Shown in pieces: positions 50,272 through 57,680 of a DNA stretch of 64,000 nucleotides. The stretch covers positions 744,001 through 808,000 of the forward strand of contig CAVZIJ010000002.1 of the NCBI GenBank assembly GCA_963775335.1, given 5' to 3'. Under the pieces are notes generated by a model, which saw only the letters and a program-made list of their open reading frames with translations, had not been told where the DNA came from and did not search any database. The stretch comes from CAVQCX01 sp963775335 (GTDB lineage: Bacteria; Pseudomonadota; Gammaproteobacteria; Chromatiales; Chromatiaceae). Position 1 is the first letter of the stretch. Each line of letters begins with the position of its first letter. A program made the position numbers and the translations under genes.

Positions 50272-51144
50272 GTGGACTGGCTCAGCCTCTCCCTGCTCTG
50301 CGCCTTCAGTCTGGCGACCGCCGACGCGGCCACCAAACGCTGGCTGCAGGGATACGGCACCCGGGAAATCACGCTGGTGCGCTTCGTCTGGCCGGCGGTG
50401 CTGCTCGCGCCCCTGCTCGTCGTCGAGCCGATGCCCGCGCTGCCGCCACCGTTCTGGTACTGGATGGCGATGCTGCTGCCCGTCGAGATCCTCGCCATGC
50501 TGCTTTACATGCGTGCGATCCGCGATTACCCACTCGGGCTCACGCTTCCCTATCTGGCCTTCACCCCGGTGCTCGTCGTCCTCACGGGTTGGGCACTGCT
50601 CGGCGAGCGCGTGTCGGCTCGCGGGCTCGCGGGCATCCTGCTGGTGGTTGCGGGGGCCTGGCTGCTCAATCTGCAGACGCCCGACCGCAGCCACTGGCGT
50701 ACCCTTGTGACGCCGCTGGGGGGGATTGTGCGCAACCCGGGCTCGCGCATGATGCTGGGCGTGGCCGCCCTCTACAGCCTGACCTCCGTAGGCGGCAAGG
50801 GCGCCATGCGATACATGCCACCCGAGCAGTTCGGTGCCTTCTACTTCGCGTTGCTCGGGACGACCACCCTGCTGATGTTCGGGCTGCACCGTCCGGCCCT
50901 GGTGCCGGCACTTTGGCGCCGCCCCCTGCCGACTCTGGTGGTCGGCGCCTGCATGGCGGCGATGGTTTTCACCCACTTCCTGGCGCTCCAGAAGGTGGAG
51001 GTGGCCTACATGATCGCCACCAAGCGTACCAGCCTGCTGTTCGGCATGATCTACGGGGCGCTTTGGTTCCACGAGCGCGACCTGACCGTCCGACTGCTGG
51101 CCGGCACGCTGATGGTCGGCGGTGTGTTTCTCATCTTGAGCTGA
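50272..51144 (+). CDS. DMT-superfamily (EamA-like) transporter
   Basis: A 290-residue inner-membrane protein with ten predicted helices in two EamA-type halves (second half from about residue 155, MMLGVAALYSLTSVGGKGAM). The Glu-containing segment GWALLGERVSARGLAGILL and IYGALWFHERDLTVRLLAG are the end-of-half signatures. It probably exports a metabolite; substrate unknown. The GTG at 50272 gives MDWLSLSLLCAFSLA. It shares direction with dusA. Confidence 0.82.
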   Translation: MDWLSLSLLCAFSLATADAATKRWLQGYGTREITLVRFVWPAVLLAPLLVVEPMPALPPPFWYWMAMLLPVEILAMLLYMRAIRDYPLGLTLPYLAFTPVLVVLTGWALLGERVSARGLAGILLVVAGAWLLNLQTPDRSHWRTLVTPLGGIVRNPGSRMMLGVAALYSLTSVGGKGAMRYMPPEQFGAFYFALLGTTTLLMFGLHRPALVPALWRRPLPTLVVGACMAAMVFTHFLALQKVEVAYMIATKRTSLLFGMIYGALWFHERDLTVRLLAGTLMVGGVFLILS

Positions 51145-51164
51145 GACGGTGGACGGGGGTTGTG

Positions 51165-51260
51165 AATCGCGACCCGGAGGTCGCTCCTACGGCAGCTCGC
51201 GATCGAGGGGCGCAGCGGCTCGAATTCGATCCCCCGTAGGAGCGAGCTCCAGCTCGCGAC
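51165..51260. repeat. REP-like pair, form B then form A
   Basis: A form B palindrome (AATCGCGACCCGGAGGTCGC, 51165-51190) is followed by a form A palindrome (51236-51260, core GCGAGCTCCAGCTCGC). The combination is the same two-form unit seen at 3934-4119, with the forms in reverse order. It lies between the transporter and the cupin gene. Confidence 0.8.
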
Positions 51261-51290
51261 AGGCATCGGTACAGAACCGGAGATGCGCCC

Positions 51291-51713
51291 ATGAGATCCC
51301 GCTACGACGACATCGCGCCCTACGTCACCAAGGACGGCTCGATCATCCGCGAGCTGATGCACCCCGCGGTGCACGGCAACCGTGCCCAGAGCCTGGCGGA
51401 GGCCCGGGTGCCGCCCGGTACCCGCACCCTGACCCACCGCCACCTCCATAGCGAGGAGATCTACCACGTCACTGCGGGAGAGGGGCTGATGCGGCTGGGC
51501 GGGGAGCGCTTCCGCATCGGTCCCGGCGACAGCATCTGCATCCCCCCGGGAACGCTCCACGACCTGGAGAGCACCGGGCGCGAGGATCTGGTGGTGCTCT
51601 GCCTGAGCGCCCCGGCCTACAGCCACGAGGACACGGAGCTGGTGCCGGAGAAGACGGTAGACGGCAGCCCTCGTAGGGCGGGAAAGCGAAGCGCATCCCG
51701 CCGAGCCGGCTAA
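51291..51713 (+). CDS. cupin domain protein
   Basis: A 140-residue single-domain cupin. RTLTHRHLHSEEIYHVTAGEGLM holds the metal-binding His/His/Glu in its core HRHLHSEEIYHV, and GPGDSICIPPGTLHDLE gives the second motif. The family fold binds sugars or metabolites; no substrate is evident. The last 15 residues (RRAGKRSASRRAG) are encoded by a dispersed repeat (51669-51703) and are not part of the fold, so the ancestral stop was probably replaced. It follows the REP-like pair and converges with the next gene. Confidence 0.82.
   Translation: MRSRYDDIAPYVTKDGSIIRELMHPAVHGNRAQSLAEARVPPGTRTLTHRHLHSEEIYHVTAGEGLMRLGGERFRIGPGDSICIPPGTLHDLESTGREDLVVLCLSAPAYSHEDTELVPEKTVDGSPRRAGKRSASRRAG
51669..51703. 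repeat. dispersed repeat of the GTAGGGCGGGAAAGCGAAGC type
   Basis: The 35-bp sequence CTCGTAGGGCGGGAAAGCGA... recurs in inverse orientation at 63487-63522 with one mismatch. It differs from the REP-like forms. This copy forms the 3' end of the cupin gene. Confidence 0.8.
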
Positions 51714-51760
51714 GCCCGTCAGGTCGCCGCGCAGCCGTTACCTGACAGATCGCCCCCCAT

Positions 51761-53341
51761 CTATCGCGCGCTGGGGGCCATCAGACGCGCCGCGAAGGCC
51801 TCGATGGGGAAGGGCCCATGGGCGGGGACGGAGAGCGCCCTTCGGAGCTCCCCCTCCGTGAGAGGCTCCACCGAGCCTAGCTGCGTCTCCAGCACCTCGA
51901 GGCCGGCCTCCGACGGATCCGCGCCAATCGCAACGCGCTCCGCAACGCGGCGACGGAACAATGCCGCGTCGCCCTGCGGAGCCAGGATGACGAACGGCAA
52001 GCCCCGCGCCGCGGCCAGGGCCGCGAAGGTCACACGCTGGGCCTGCTTCAGGAAGGTGGCATCCGCCACCGCGGTGAATCCGGCGTCCAGGATCGTCGCG
52101 CAGGTCTCGAGCAGCTGGGCATAGGTGCGCTCGGTCAGGTCGTCGGTGTAGATCCCGCCCTGCAGCGCCGAGTCCGAGCGGGCCTCGGCGGCGAGGCCCG
52201 CGAGACGCTTGCGCTCCACATCCGAGCGCACTCGTATGGCCTCATGGGCCTCGATCAGGGCCCCGGCCGCCCGGCTCTTGCCGGAGCCCGAAACCCCATG
52301 GGTGATTACCAGGGCTTGGGCCGCAGGCCGCGTGTAGCGCTCGGCGAGCGCCGCGTAGCCTGCGTAGGCGGCGAGCACCGCGGCCTTGTCCGGGTCGCTC
52401 AAGCCCGGCTGCCCCAGGCGAATCCCGGCGACCTTGGCGCGCACCATCGCCCGGTAGACCTGGTAGAAGCGCAGCACTGGCAGGCCTGCATAGTCGCCCG
52501 TGCGCTCCAGATAGCGGTTGAGGAAGCGCCCGCCGAGGCCGGGAAGCCCCTTCTCGTCCAGATCCATGACCAAGAAGGCCACCTCGCTCAGGGTGTCGAT
52601 CCAGCGCAGGGAAGGATTGAACTCGATGCCATCGAAGATGATGACCTCGCCGGCCTCCAACACCATGTTGCCCAAGTGCATGTCGCCGTGGCACTCGCGC
52701 ACGAGCCCCTGAGCGCGACGCTGCGCCAACAGGCCCCGAAGCTGCTGGTAGTGCCCCTGGGTCCAGCGCTCCAGACGGGCAAGGCGCTCGAGCTCCGCAG
52801 GGTCGTCGACCAGCGCGCGGATCTGGTCGAAGTTCTGCTGCATGGGAAAGAGCACCGCTTCCGGGGTACCGTAGGGCGTCGCAGGATCAACCGCGGGGAT
52901 TCCGGCGTGGAAGGTCGCCGCCTTGTCAGCGATCGCGTCGATCAGCTCCGGTGTGAGCGCAGCCAGGTTCTTGGAGAGCAAAGCGTTGGCATCGAAACGC
53001 CGCATCTTGACCGCATATTCGATCGGCTCGCCCTGCCCGCCGAGCACCGGTCGCTGTGGCGTGCCCGTGATTGGCACCACGTCCAGATAGACGTTGGGAG
53101 CCAATCGCGCGTTGAGCCTCAGCTCTTCATGGCAGCAGTAACGGCGCCGGTCCAGGGTCGAAAAGTCGAGAAATCCCAGATCCAGCGGCTTCTTGATCTT
53201 GTAGGCCAGGTCGTCGGCGAGCAGGACCGAGGAGATGTGCGTCTCGATGCACTCGATGGCCGCGGGGCGCCCCTGGGCGGGCCAGTTGCCCGGATCCCGG
53301 AGGGCGGCGATCAGGGTGCTATGATGTTGCGCTGTAGACAT
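51761..53341 (-). CDS. bifunctional aminoglycoside-phosphotransferase-like / P-loop kinase protein
   Basis: A 526-residue fusion. Residues 1-330 resemble the APH/choline kinase fold (LADDLAYKIKKPLDLGFLDF as the N-lobe, CHGDMHLGNMVLEAGEVIIF as catalytic loop, FDGIEFN for metal). The C-terminal 190 residues are a P-loop kinase (THGVSGSGKSRAAGALIEAH, then RSDVERKRLAGL). The fusion is widespread in proteobacteria and not associated with drug resistance; substrates unknown. The ATG at 53341 is chosen, though the frame opens upstream. Confidence 0.83.
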   Translation of the reverse strand: MSTAQHHSTLIAALRDPGNWPAQGRPAAIECIETHISSVLLADDLAYKIKKPLDLGFLDFSTLDRRRYCCHEELRLNARLAPNVYLDVVPITGTPQRPVLGGQGEPIEYAVKMRRFDANALLSKNLAALTPELIDAIADKAATFHAGIPAVDPATPYGTPEAVLFPMQQNFDQIRALVDDPAELERLARLERWTQGHYQQLRGLLAQRRAQGLVRECHGDMHLGNMVLEAGEVIIFDGIEFNPSLRWIDTLSEVAFLVMDLDEKGLPGLGGRFLNRYLERTGDYAGLPVLRFYQVYRAMVRAKVAGIRLGQPGLSDPDKAAVLAAYAGYAALAERYTRPAAQALVITHGVSGSGKSRAAGALIEAHEAIRVRSDVERKRLAGLAAEARSDSALQGGIYTDDLTERTYAQLLETCATILDAGFTAVADATFLKQAQRVTFAALAAARGLPFVILAPQGDAALFRRRVAERVAIGADPSEAGLEVLETQLGSVEPLTEGELRRALSVPAHGPFPIEAFAARLMAPSAR

Positions 53342-53486
53342 GGGCGAGGCCGCATCCGGTCTTCGATCGCAAAGGTGCGCAGTATGCCCAGCGCGCTCGG
53401 GGACTGACAAGGACCGAGCCCTCGTCGCGGCCCGGCCGCCGGCCGCGGCCGTTCCTTATCCCCAGACCGAAAAGGAGGCACAGCCT

Positions 53487-53687
53487 GTGTCCATCGACCG
53501 CATCATTCTCGCCTTTGCCGGCGCCGTCATTCTGGTGACCCTGCTGCTCGCTCACTACCACAATCCGAACTGGCTTTGGCTCACGGCCTTCGTCGCGGCC
53601 AACCTGCTGCAGTCGGCATTCACGGGCTTCTGCCCCATGGCGATCATCCTGAAGAAGCTGGGCACCAAATCCGGCGCGGCATTCTGA
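53487..53687 (+). CDS. DUF2892 family small membrane protein
   Basis: A 66-residue protein with two hydrophobic helices (IILAFAGAVILVTLLLA and WLWLTAFVAANLLQSAF) and the conserved ending TGFCPMAIILKKLG that defines the YgaP-type DUF2892 family. In some proteins it is fused to rhodanese domains, linking it loosely to sulfur metabolism. The GTG at 53487 is set by AAAGGAGG six to nine bases upstream. The preceding gene is divergent. Confidence 0.88.
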   Translation: MSIDRIILAFAGAVILVTLLLAHYHNPNWLWLTAFVAANLLQSAFTGFCPMAIILKKLGTKSGAAF

Positions 53688-53887
53688 CGCGATCGCCTGG
53701 CAGGCCAGAGTCAGGTAGAGGGAGCGAGACGTGGGTTGCGGCACAGAGCCGCTACCTGAGGTTTTCCCGCTCGGCGCCTCGGGTAGCTGCGCGCCCGGAC
53801 CTACGCGGCGGGGCGCCAAGCCGAGCGCGACGTTCCGTCGCCCCGATCCCCGCAGGATAGCTGAGCGCCGCGGCTGGGGCGCCCGGC

Positions 53888-55219
53888 TCAGTCCTCGTCG
53901 ACGTCGGCCGGCCGGGCCCAGAGATCGTGCTCGTCGGACCCGGTGATCTCGACCTCCACGAAATCGCCCGGGTCGAGCTCCCAGGCGCCGGGGATGTACA
54001 CCAGTCCGTCGATCTCCGGGGCGTCGCCCGTGCTGCGGGCGATGATCCGGTCGTCTTCGACCTCATCGACCAACACGATCTGACGCGAGCCGACCTTGGC
54101 CGCGAGGCGCTCGGCGCTGATCCCGACCTGGAGCGCCATGAGCCGCTCGCGCCGCTCCTCCTTTTCCTCTTCCGGCACCGGGTCCGGCAGGGCGTTCGCC
54201 GCGGCACCCTCCACGGGCGAATATGTGAAGCAGCCGACCCGATCCAGACGGGCTTCGCCCAGGAAATCGAGCAGCTCGCCGAAATCCTCCTCGGTCTCGC
54301 CCGGGAAGCCCACGATGAAGGTACTGCGCAGGCTGAGATCGGGACAGATCGCGCGCCAGCTCCGAATACGCTCCAAGGCCCGTTCCGCGGCAGCCGGGCG
54401 CTTCATGGCCCGCAGGATGCGCCCGCTGGCGTGCTGCAGGGGCACATCCAGGTAAGGCAGCGCCTGACCCTCGGCCATCAGCGGGATCAGCTCATCGACG
54501 TGCGGATAGGGGTAGACATAGTGCAGCCGGACCCAGGCCGGCAGGTCCCCGAGGGCGCGTACCAGCTCCTGGATACGGGTCTTGAGCGGCCGCCCCCGCC
54601 AGAAGTCCGGGCGGTACTTGAGGTCGACCCCGTAGGCGCTGGTGTCCTGGGACACCACCAGCAGCTCGCGCACCCCCGCCTCCACCAGCCGCTCCGCCTC
54701 CCTCAGGACCTCGCCGATCGGGCGGCTCACCAGATCGCCGCGCAGCGCCGGGATGATGCAGAAGGTGCACCGATGGTTGCAGCCCTCGGAGATCTTCAGA
54801 TATGCGTAGTGCCGGGGCGTGAGCTTGATCCCCTGGGGCGGGAGCAGGCTCAGGTAGGGGTCGTGGGGCTTGGGGATCTGGGCATGGACCGCGGCCATGA
54901 CCGCCTCGTAGGCGTGCGCGCCGGTCACGGCCAGCACGCCGGGATAAGCCACCCGCACCTCGGCCTCCCGGGCGCCCAGGCAGCCGGTGACGATCACCCG
55001 CCCATTTTCGGCGAGGGCCTCGCCGATGGCCTCCAGGGACTCCGCTACGGCGGCGTCGATGAAGCCGCAGGTGTTGACGATCACCAGATCCGCCCCGTCG
55101 TAGCTCGGCGAGACCCCATACCCCTCGGCGCGTAGCTGGGTGAGGATGCGCTCGGAGTCCACCAGGTTCTTTGGGCAACCGAGACTGATGAAGCCTATCT
55201 GGGGCGAATGATCGGTCAT
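53888..55219 (-). CDS. rimO: ribosomal protein S12 methylthiotransferase
   Basis: A 443-residue radical SAM enzyme modifying Asp89 of S12. The N-terminal MTTase domain ([37 protein letters not shown]) holds the auxiliary-cluster cysteines; the radical SAM triad is in [14 protein letters not shown]; a C-terminal TRAM domain starts near [13 protein letters not shown]. Length and order are normal. It converges on the DUF2892 gene with about 200 bp between that holds nothing recognised. Confidence 0.95.
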   Translation of the reverse strand: MTDHSPQIGFISLGCPKNLVDSERILTQLRAEGYGVSPSYDGADLVIVNTCGFIDAAVAESLEAIGEALAENGRVIVTGCLGAREAEVRVAYPGVLAVTGAHAYEAVMAAVHAQIPKPHDPYLSLLPPQGIKLTPRHYAYLKISEGCNHRCTFCIIPALRGDLVSRPIGEVLREAERLVEAGVRELLVVSQDTSAYGVDLKYRPDFWRGRPLKTRIQELVRALGDLPAWVRLHYVYPYPHVDELIPLMAEGQALPYLDVPLQHASGRILRAMKRPAAAERALERIRSWRAICPDLSLRSTFIVGFPGETEEDFGELLDFLGEARLDRVGCFTYSPVEGAAANALPDPVPEEEKEERRERLMALQVGISAERLAAKVGSRQIVLVDEVEDDRIIARSTGDAPEIDGLVYIPGAWELDPGDFVEVEITGSDEHDLWARPADVDED

Positions 55220-55301
55220 GGGGATCGGGTGTGGCGGGTGACAGGGGCGGCCGGACTCAACGAGGGCTCATACCCCTTGCGGCCCGGGCGGGCGCCGCGT
55301 T

Positions 55302-56168
55302 TCAATGGGCCAGGCGGAACACCTCGGCGCGGTAACGTTTGACCAGCTCCGGCCTTTCCCCTTCGAGCATCTCCAGAAGTGCCAGCATGGCGTCCCGCGC
55401 CCGACCCCCGCCGAAATCGGCATCGCGGCGCAGCACCTCCATGAGCTGCTCCAAACCCCCGTCATAGTCGTCGGCCAGCACGCACCGGGCCGCCAGTTGG
55501 TAGCGGCTCGCGCAATCGTCCGGCGACGCGTCGATCAGCGCACGCAGAGCATCCGGCTGCGATCTACCCTCTGCGGCCACGATCAGGCCCAGGTGGCCCC
55601 GCAGGCGCCGGATCTCCGGGTCGCCGCGCAGGGCTTCGGGCAGGGCCTCCAACAGAGCATCGGCATCCCCGTTGCGCTCGAGCCGCATCAGCATTTTCGC
55701 CATCGTGGCAGGCAGTGCCGGGGCTTCGGGCTGCTCCAGGGCACCCTCCGCGAGGATGCGCAACGCCTGATCCGGGTCCCCCTGCTCCCAGGCGGCAAGG
55801 GCCTGGGCCTTGATCCCCGCGGGTCGGCTACCCAGATGACGGTCGACGATCCGCCGATAGTCGGCCTCGGGCTGCATGCCCCGCACTTCCTCGACCACCC
55901 GGGCGTGCCTGAACAGCTTGAAAGAAGGCAGGCTGCGAACCCCGTAGGCATCGGCGAGACGGCGCTCGCGGTCGGTGTTCACGCTGACGAGCAGGAACCG
56001 CCCGGCATATTCCTGAGCAAGGCACGAGAGCAGCTCGCGCTGGCGCAGCGAGGGTCCCGCCCGCGGCGACCAGAAATCGACCAGGACCAGCCCGCGGCGC
56101 GAGTTCTCCAGGACCAGGTCCCCGAAATTCTCGCCGGTGCCCTCGAGGATGAAGGCCGGTTCGGCCAT
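55302..56168 (-). CDS. CnoX/YbbN-like thioredoxin-fold protein with TPR-like C-terminus, no active-site cysteines
   Basis: A 288-residue protein. Residues 1-110 are a thioredoxin fold (LVLVDFWSPRAGPSLRQRE, LLVSVNTDRERRLADAYGVR, SLPSFKLFRHARVVEEVRG). The usual CxxC is replaced by R-A-G-P-S at residues 36-40, so it cannot do thiol redox. The remaining 170 residues are TPR-like helices (AQALAAWEQGDPDQALRILA, LAARCVLADDYDGGLEQLME). E. coli CnoX, a chaperone-type protein, also has an altered site. Its ATG overlaps the stop of the gene upstream (TGATG), showing translational coupling. Confidence 0.82.
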   Translation of the reverse strand: MAEPAFILEGTGENFGDLVLENSRRGLVLVDFWSPRAGPSLRQRELLSCLAQEYAGRFLLVSVNTDRERRLADAYGVRSLPSFKLFRHARVVEEVRGMQPEADYRRIVDRHLGSRPAGIKAQALAAWEQGDPDQALRILAEGALEQPEAPALPATMAKMLMRLERNGDADALLEALPEALRGDPEIRRLRGHLGLIVAAEGRSQPDALRALIDASPDDCASRYQLAARCVLADDYDGGLEQLMEVLRRDADFGGGRARDAMLALLEMLEGERPELVKRYRAEVFRLAH

Positions 56169-56533
56169 CAGGCGCAGCCCCCGCCGCCTCCGGGCAGCAG
56201 GTCCACCAGAGAAAGGTCGCGCGTCTCCGGCCCCATCTCGACGACGATGGTCTCCTCCAGGGCCATCTCGCCGGCTGCGACGTGCGGGAGCAGCTCCTCG
56301 GCAATCTGCAGGATGATGAGCATGCCCTGGCGATCCCGGTCGGTCATATCGCTGACGGCCTCGATCTGCTGCCTGAGCTCCCCGACGTAGCGGCGCAGCG
56401 CCGCCCCCTGCCCCGCCAGGTCGAGCGTGCGAAACGCCGGGCCGAAGCTGAGGTGCAGCTCCCGGCCCAGGCCGTCCGGCTGGTCCAAAACGCCGATCTT
56501 CAGGGGACCTTCGATCAACATGGGACGACTCAT
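56168..56533 (-). CDS. conserved hypothetical protein ending in a Gly5-Cys tail
   Basis: A 121-residue cytosolic protein I do not recognise. It begins with beta-rich sequence (LIEGPLKIGVLDQPDGLGRE), continues with a basic helix (LRRYVGELRQQIEAVSDMTD) and a second helix (RQGMLIILQIAEELLPHVAA), and ends LVDLLPGGGGGCA. The tail of five glycines and a cysteine is notable for a metal or thiol role. It is directly upstream of and overlaps the CnoX-like gene (TGATG), so the two probably act together. Start at 56533 is the first Met; Met5 is an alternative. Confidence 0.65.
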   Translation of the reverse strand: MSRPMLIEGPLKIGVLDQPDGLGRELHLSFGPAFRTLDLAGQGAALRRYVGELRQQIEAVSDMTDRDRQGMLIILQIAEELLPHVAAGEMALEETIVVEMGPETRDLSLVDLLPGGGGGCA

Positions 56534-56841
56534 GGTGTCTGCTGCTGCTTCGGTACCAACGGGTGGGCCAGTCTAATATGCGGTGCTCGCCAGAAAAAGT
56601 CCGGCCGGGCAATTACTTAGCAAGCGAGTGGAAATATTCCCTTAGATCCGGTAAGGAGAAGCCGATCCTCGCCGTCGTTGTCACCTCCCTGCAACCTGTG
56701 CCACCATCTTCTTGCACGAGGACGGGATTCGACCGAATCGGCGACAACCGCCAGGGAGGGGGAAGGCACGAGCCGGCGGATCTCGAAGTATTTCTCACCC
56801 GAGCCCGACGCTGCGATCGCCGGCCGTCAGGGGTAGAGGTC
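56534..56841. other. 308-bp divergent gap, no gene seen
   Basis: Between the hypothetical protein gene (minus) and a small plus-strand gene. A slightly AT-richer part at 56600-56660 could hold promoters, but I see no convincing -35/-10 pair. Confidence 0.4.
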
Positions 56842-56982
56842 ATGAAGAACTGCAAGCTCTGTGGGTTCAGCAAGGTCTGCAACGATCTGCCCGGCATCTG
56901 CATCATGATGCAGTTCGCCGCCGTCGCCCTCCTGGCAGGCGCCCTGGCCTACCTGTTCATCTCCCAGGAGCTCCTCAAGTAG
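56842..56982 (+). CDS. 46-residue membrane protein with four-cysteine N-terminus
   Basis: The product starts MKNCKLCGFSKVC and has cysteines at positions 4, 7, 13 and 20, then one hydrophobic helix (FAAVALLAGALAYLFIS) and a short charged end. Cys-x2-Cys-x5-Cys-x6-Cys could bind zinc or a small Fe-S cluster on the cytosolic side. GTAGAGGTC just upstream contains a weak ribosome site. I do not know the family. Confidence 0.6.
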   Translation: MKNCKLCGFSKVCNDLPGICIMMQFAAVALLAGALAYLFISQELLK

Positions 56983-56995
56983 CGGAGGACGCCGT

Positions 56996-57181
56996 TCACT
57001 TACGAGGCGGCGCGGCCGGCTTGAGTCTTGGCCGGCTTCGCTTGCGCTCCGCCGCCTTGATTGCCTGCTCCTCGCGCTCGGCGGCGAGCAGCAGCATGGC
57101 CTCTTCGAGGCTCAGCTCCCGTACCTCGTAGAGCGGCGGGCTATCCGGTTTGGCGGTCTCGACAATCTTCTGGATGGTCAT
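56996..57181 (-). CDS. small conserved-looking hypothetical protein, 61 residues
   Basis: A charged small protein (MTIQKIVETAKPDSPPLYEV, RELSLEEAMLLLAAEREEQA) with a basic C-terminus (KRSRPRLKPAAPPRK). AGGAG about ten bases before the ATG at 57181 supports the start; the longer frame upstream is rejected. It faces the four-cysteine gene with 13 bp between stops. Helix followed by a basic Pro-rich tail could bind nucleic acid; function unknown. Confidence 0.5.
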   Translation of the reverse strand: MTIQKIVETAKPDSPPLYEVRELSLEEAMLLLAAEREEQAIKAAERKRSRPRLKPAAPPRK

Positions 57182-57295
57182 ATGCTGAACACTCCTCATG
57201 CATGAGACAAAGATTAAGCCGTTCCGGTTCGCTCGGCTTCGCACCCGCGCACAATTCCGAGACCCAGGTCGCATCGCGCCCGACGGTCGGTCGAT

Positions 57296-57324
57296 TTGAC
57301 GGGGCAGACGGCGTCCGTTAGAGT
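57296..57324 (+). promoter_or_regulatory. likely sigma-70 promoter of the btuB operon
   Basis: TTGACG (57296-57301) and TAGAGT (57319-57324) are 17 bases apart, 5/6 and 4/6 matches, and transcription would begin just before the riboswitch. Confidence 0.6.
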
Positions 57325-57331
57325 CCGCCGA

Positions 57332-57525
57332 GCTTGAGGTGCCCGGGTCCCCAGCCCCGGGTTAAACGAGAAGCCGGTGCGCGACCAGCGTCGCCATGCC
57401 GGCACTGCCCCCGCAACGGTGTGCAAGGTCAAAGGCCGGCAACACGCCACTGAGCCTCGGCTCGGGAAGGCGCCGGCCCCCGGGATGGCTCCCGCCCTGC
57501 GAGTCCGGAGACCGGCCCCAAGCCC
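57332..57525 (+). promoter_or_regulatory. cobalamin riboswitch
   Basis: The leader contains the conserved blocks in order: GGTGCCCGGG, TTAAACGAGAAGCCGGTG, GCCGGCACTGCCCCCGCAAC, the B12 box GCCACTG (57446-57452), GGGAAGGCGCCGG and GCGAGTCCGGAGACCGGCC (57499-57517). This is the adenosyl- or hydroxocobalamin-binding fold. It is about 155 bases upstream of btuB; binding should reduce expression of the operon. No clear terminator is seen after it, so control of translation is also possible. Confidence 0.95.
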
Positions 57526-57680
57526 CATGACCCGGGTGTTGCGGAGGGCGACGCCGGTGCTGACACTCGGCATGCAGGCGGTGCGCTCCTGCGCGCCAGT
57601 TTGCCTCTGCACCCATTCCCTCGCGACCCCTTCCCGCGGAGCGACTCGCCCGGTCCGCCCGATCTCGAAAGGAAGGGCGC

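Noticed and set aside
54492..55178. Gly/Arg-rich frame inside rimO
   Set aside because: Shadow frame; rimO has all catalytic motifs in its own frame.
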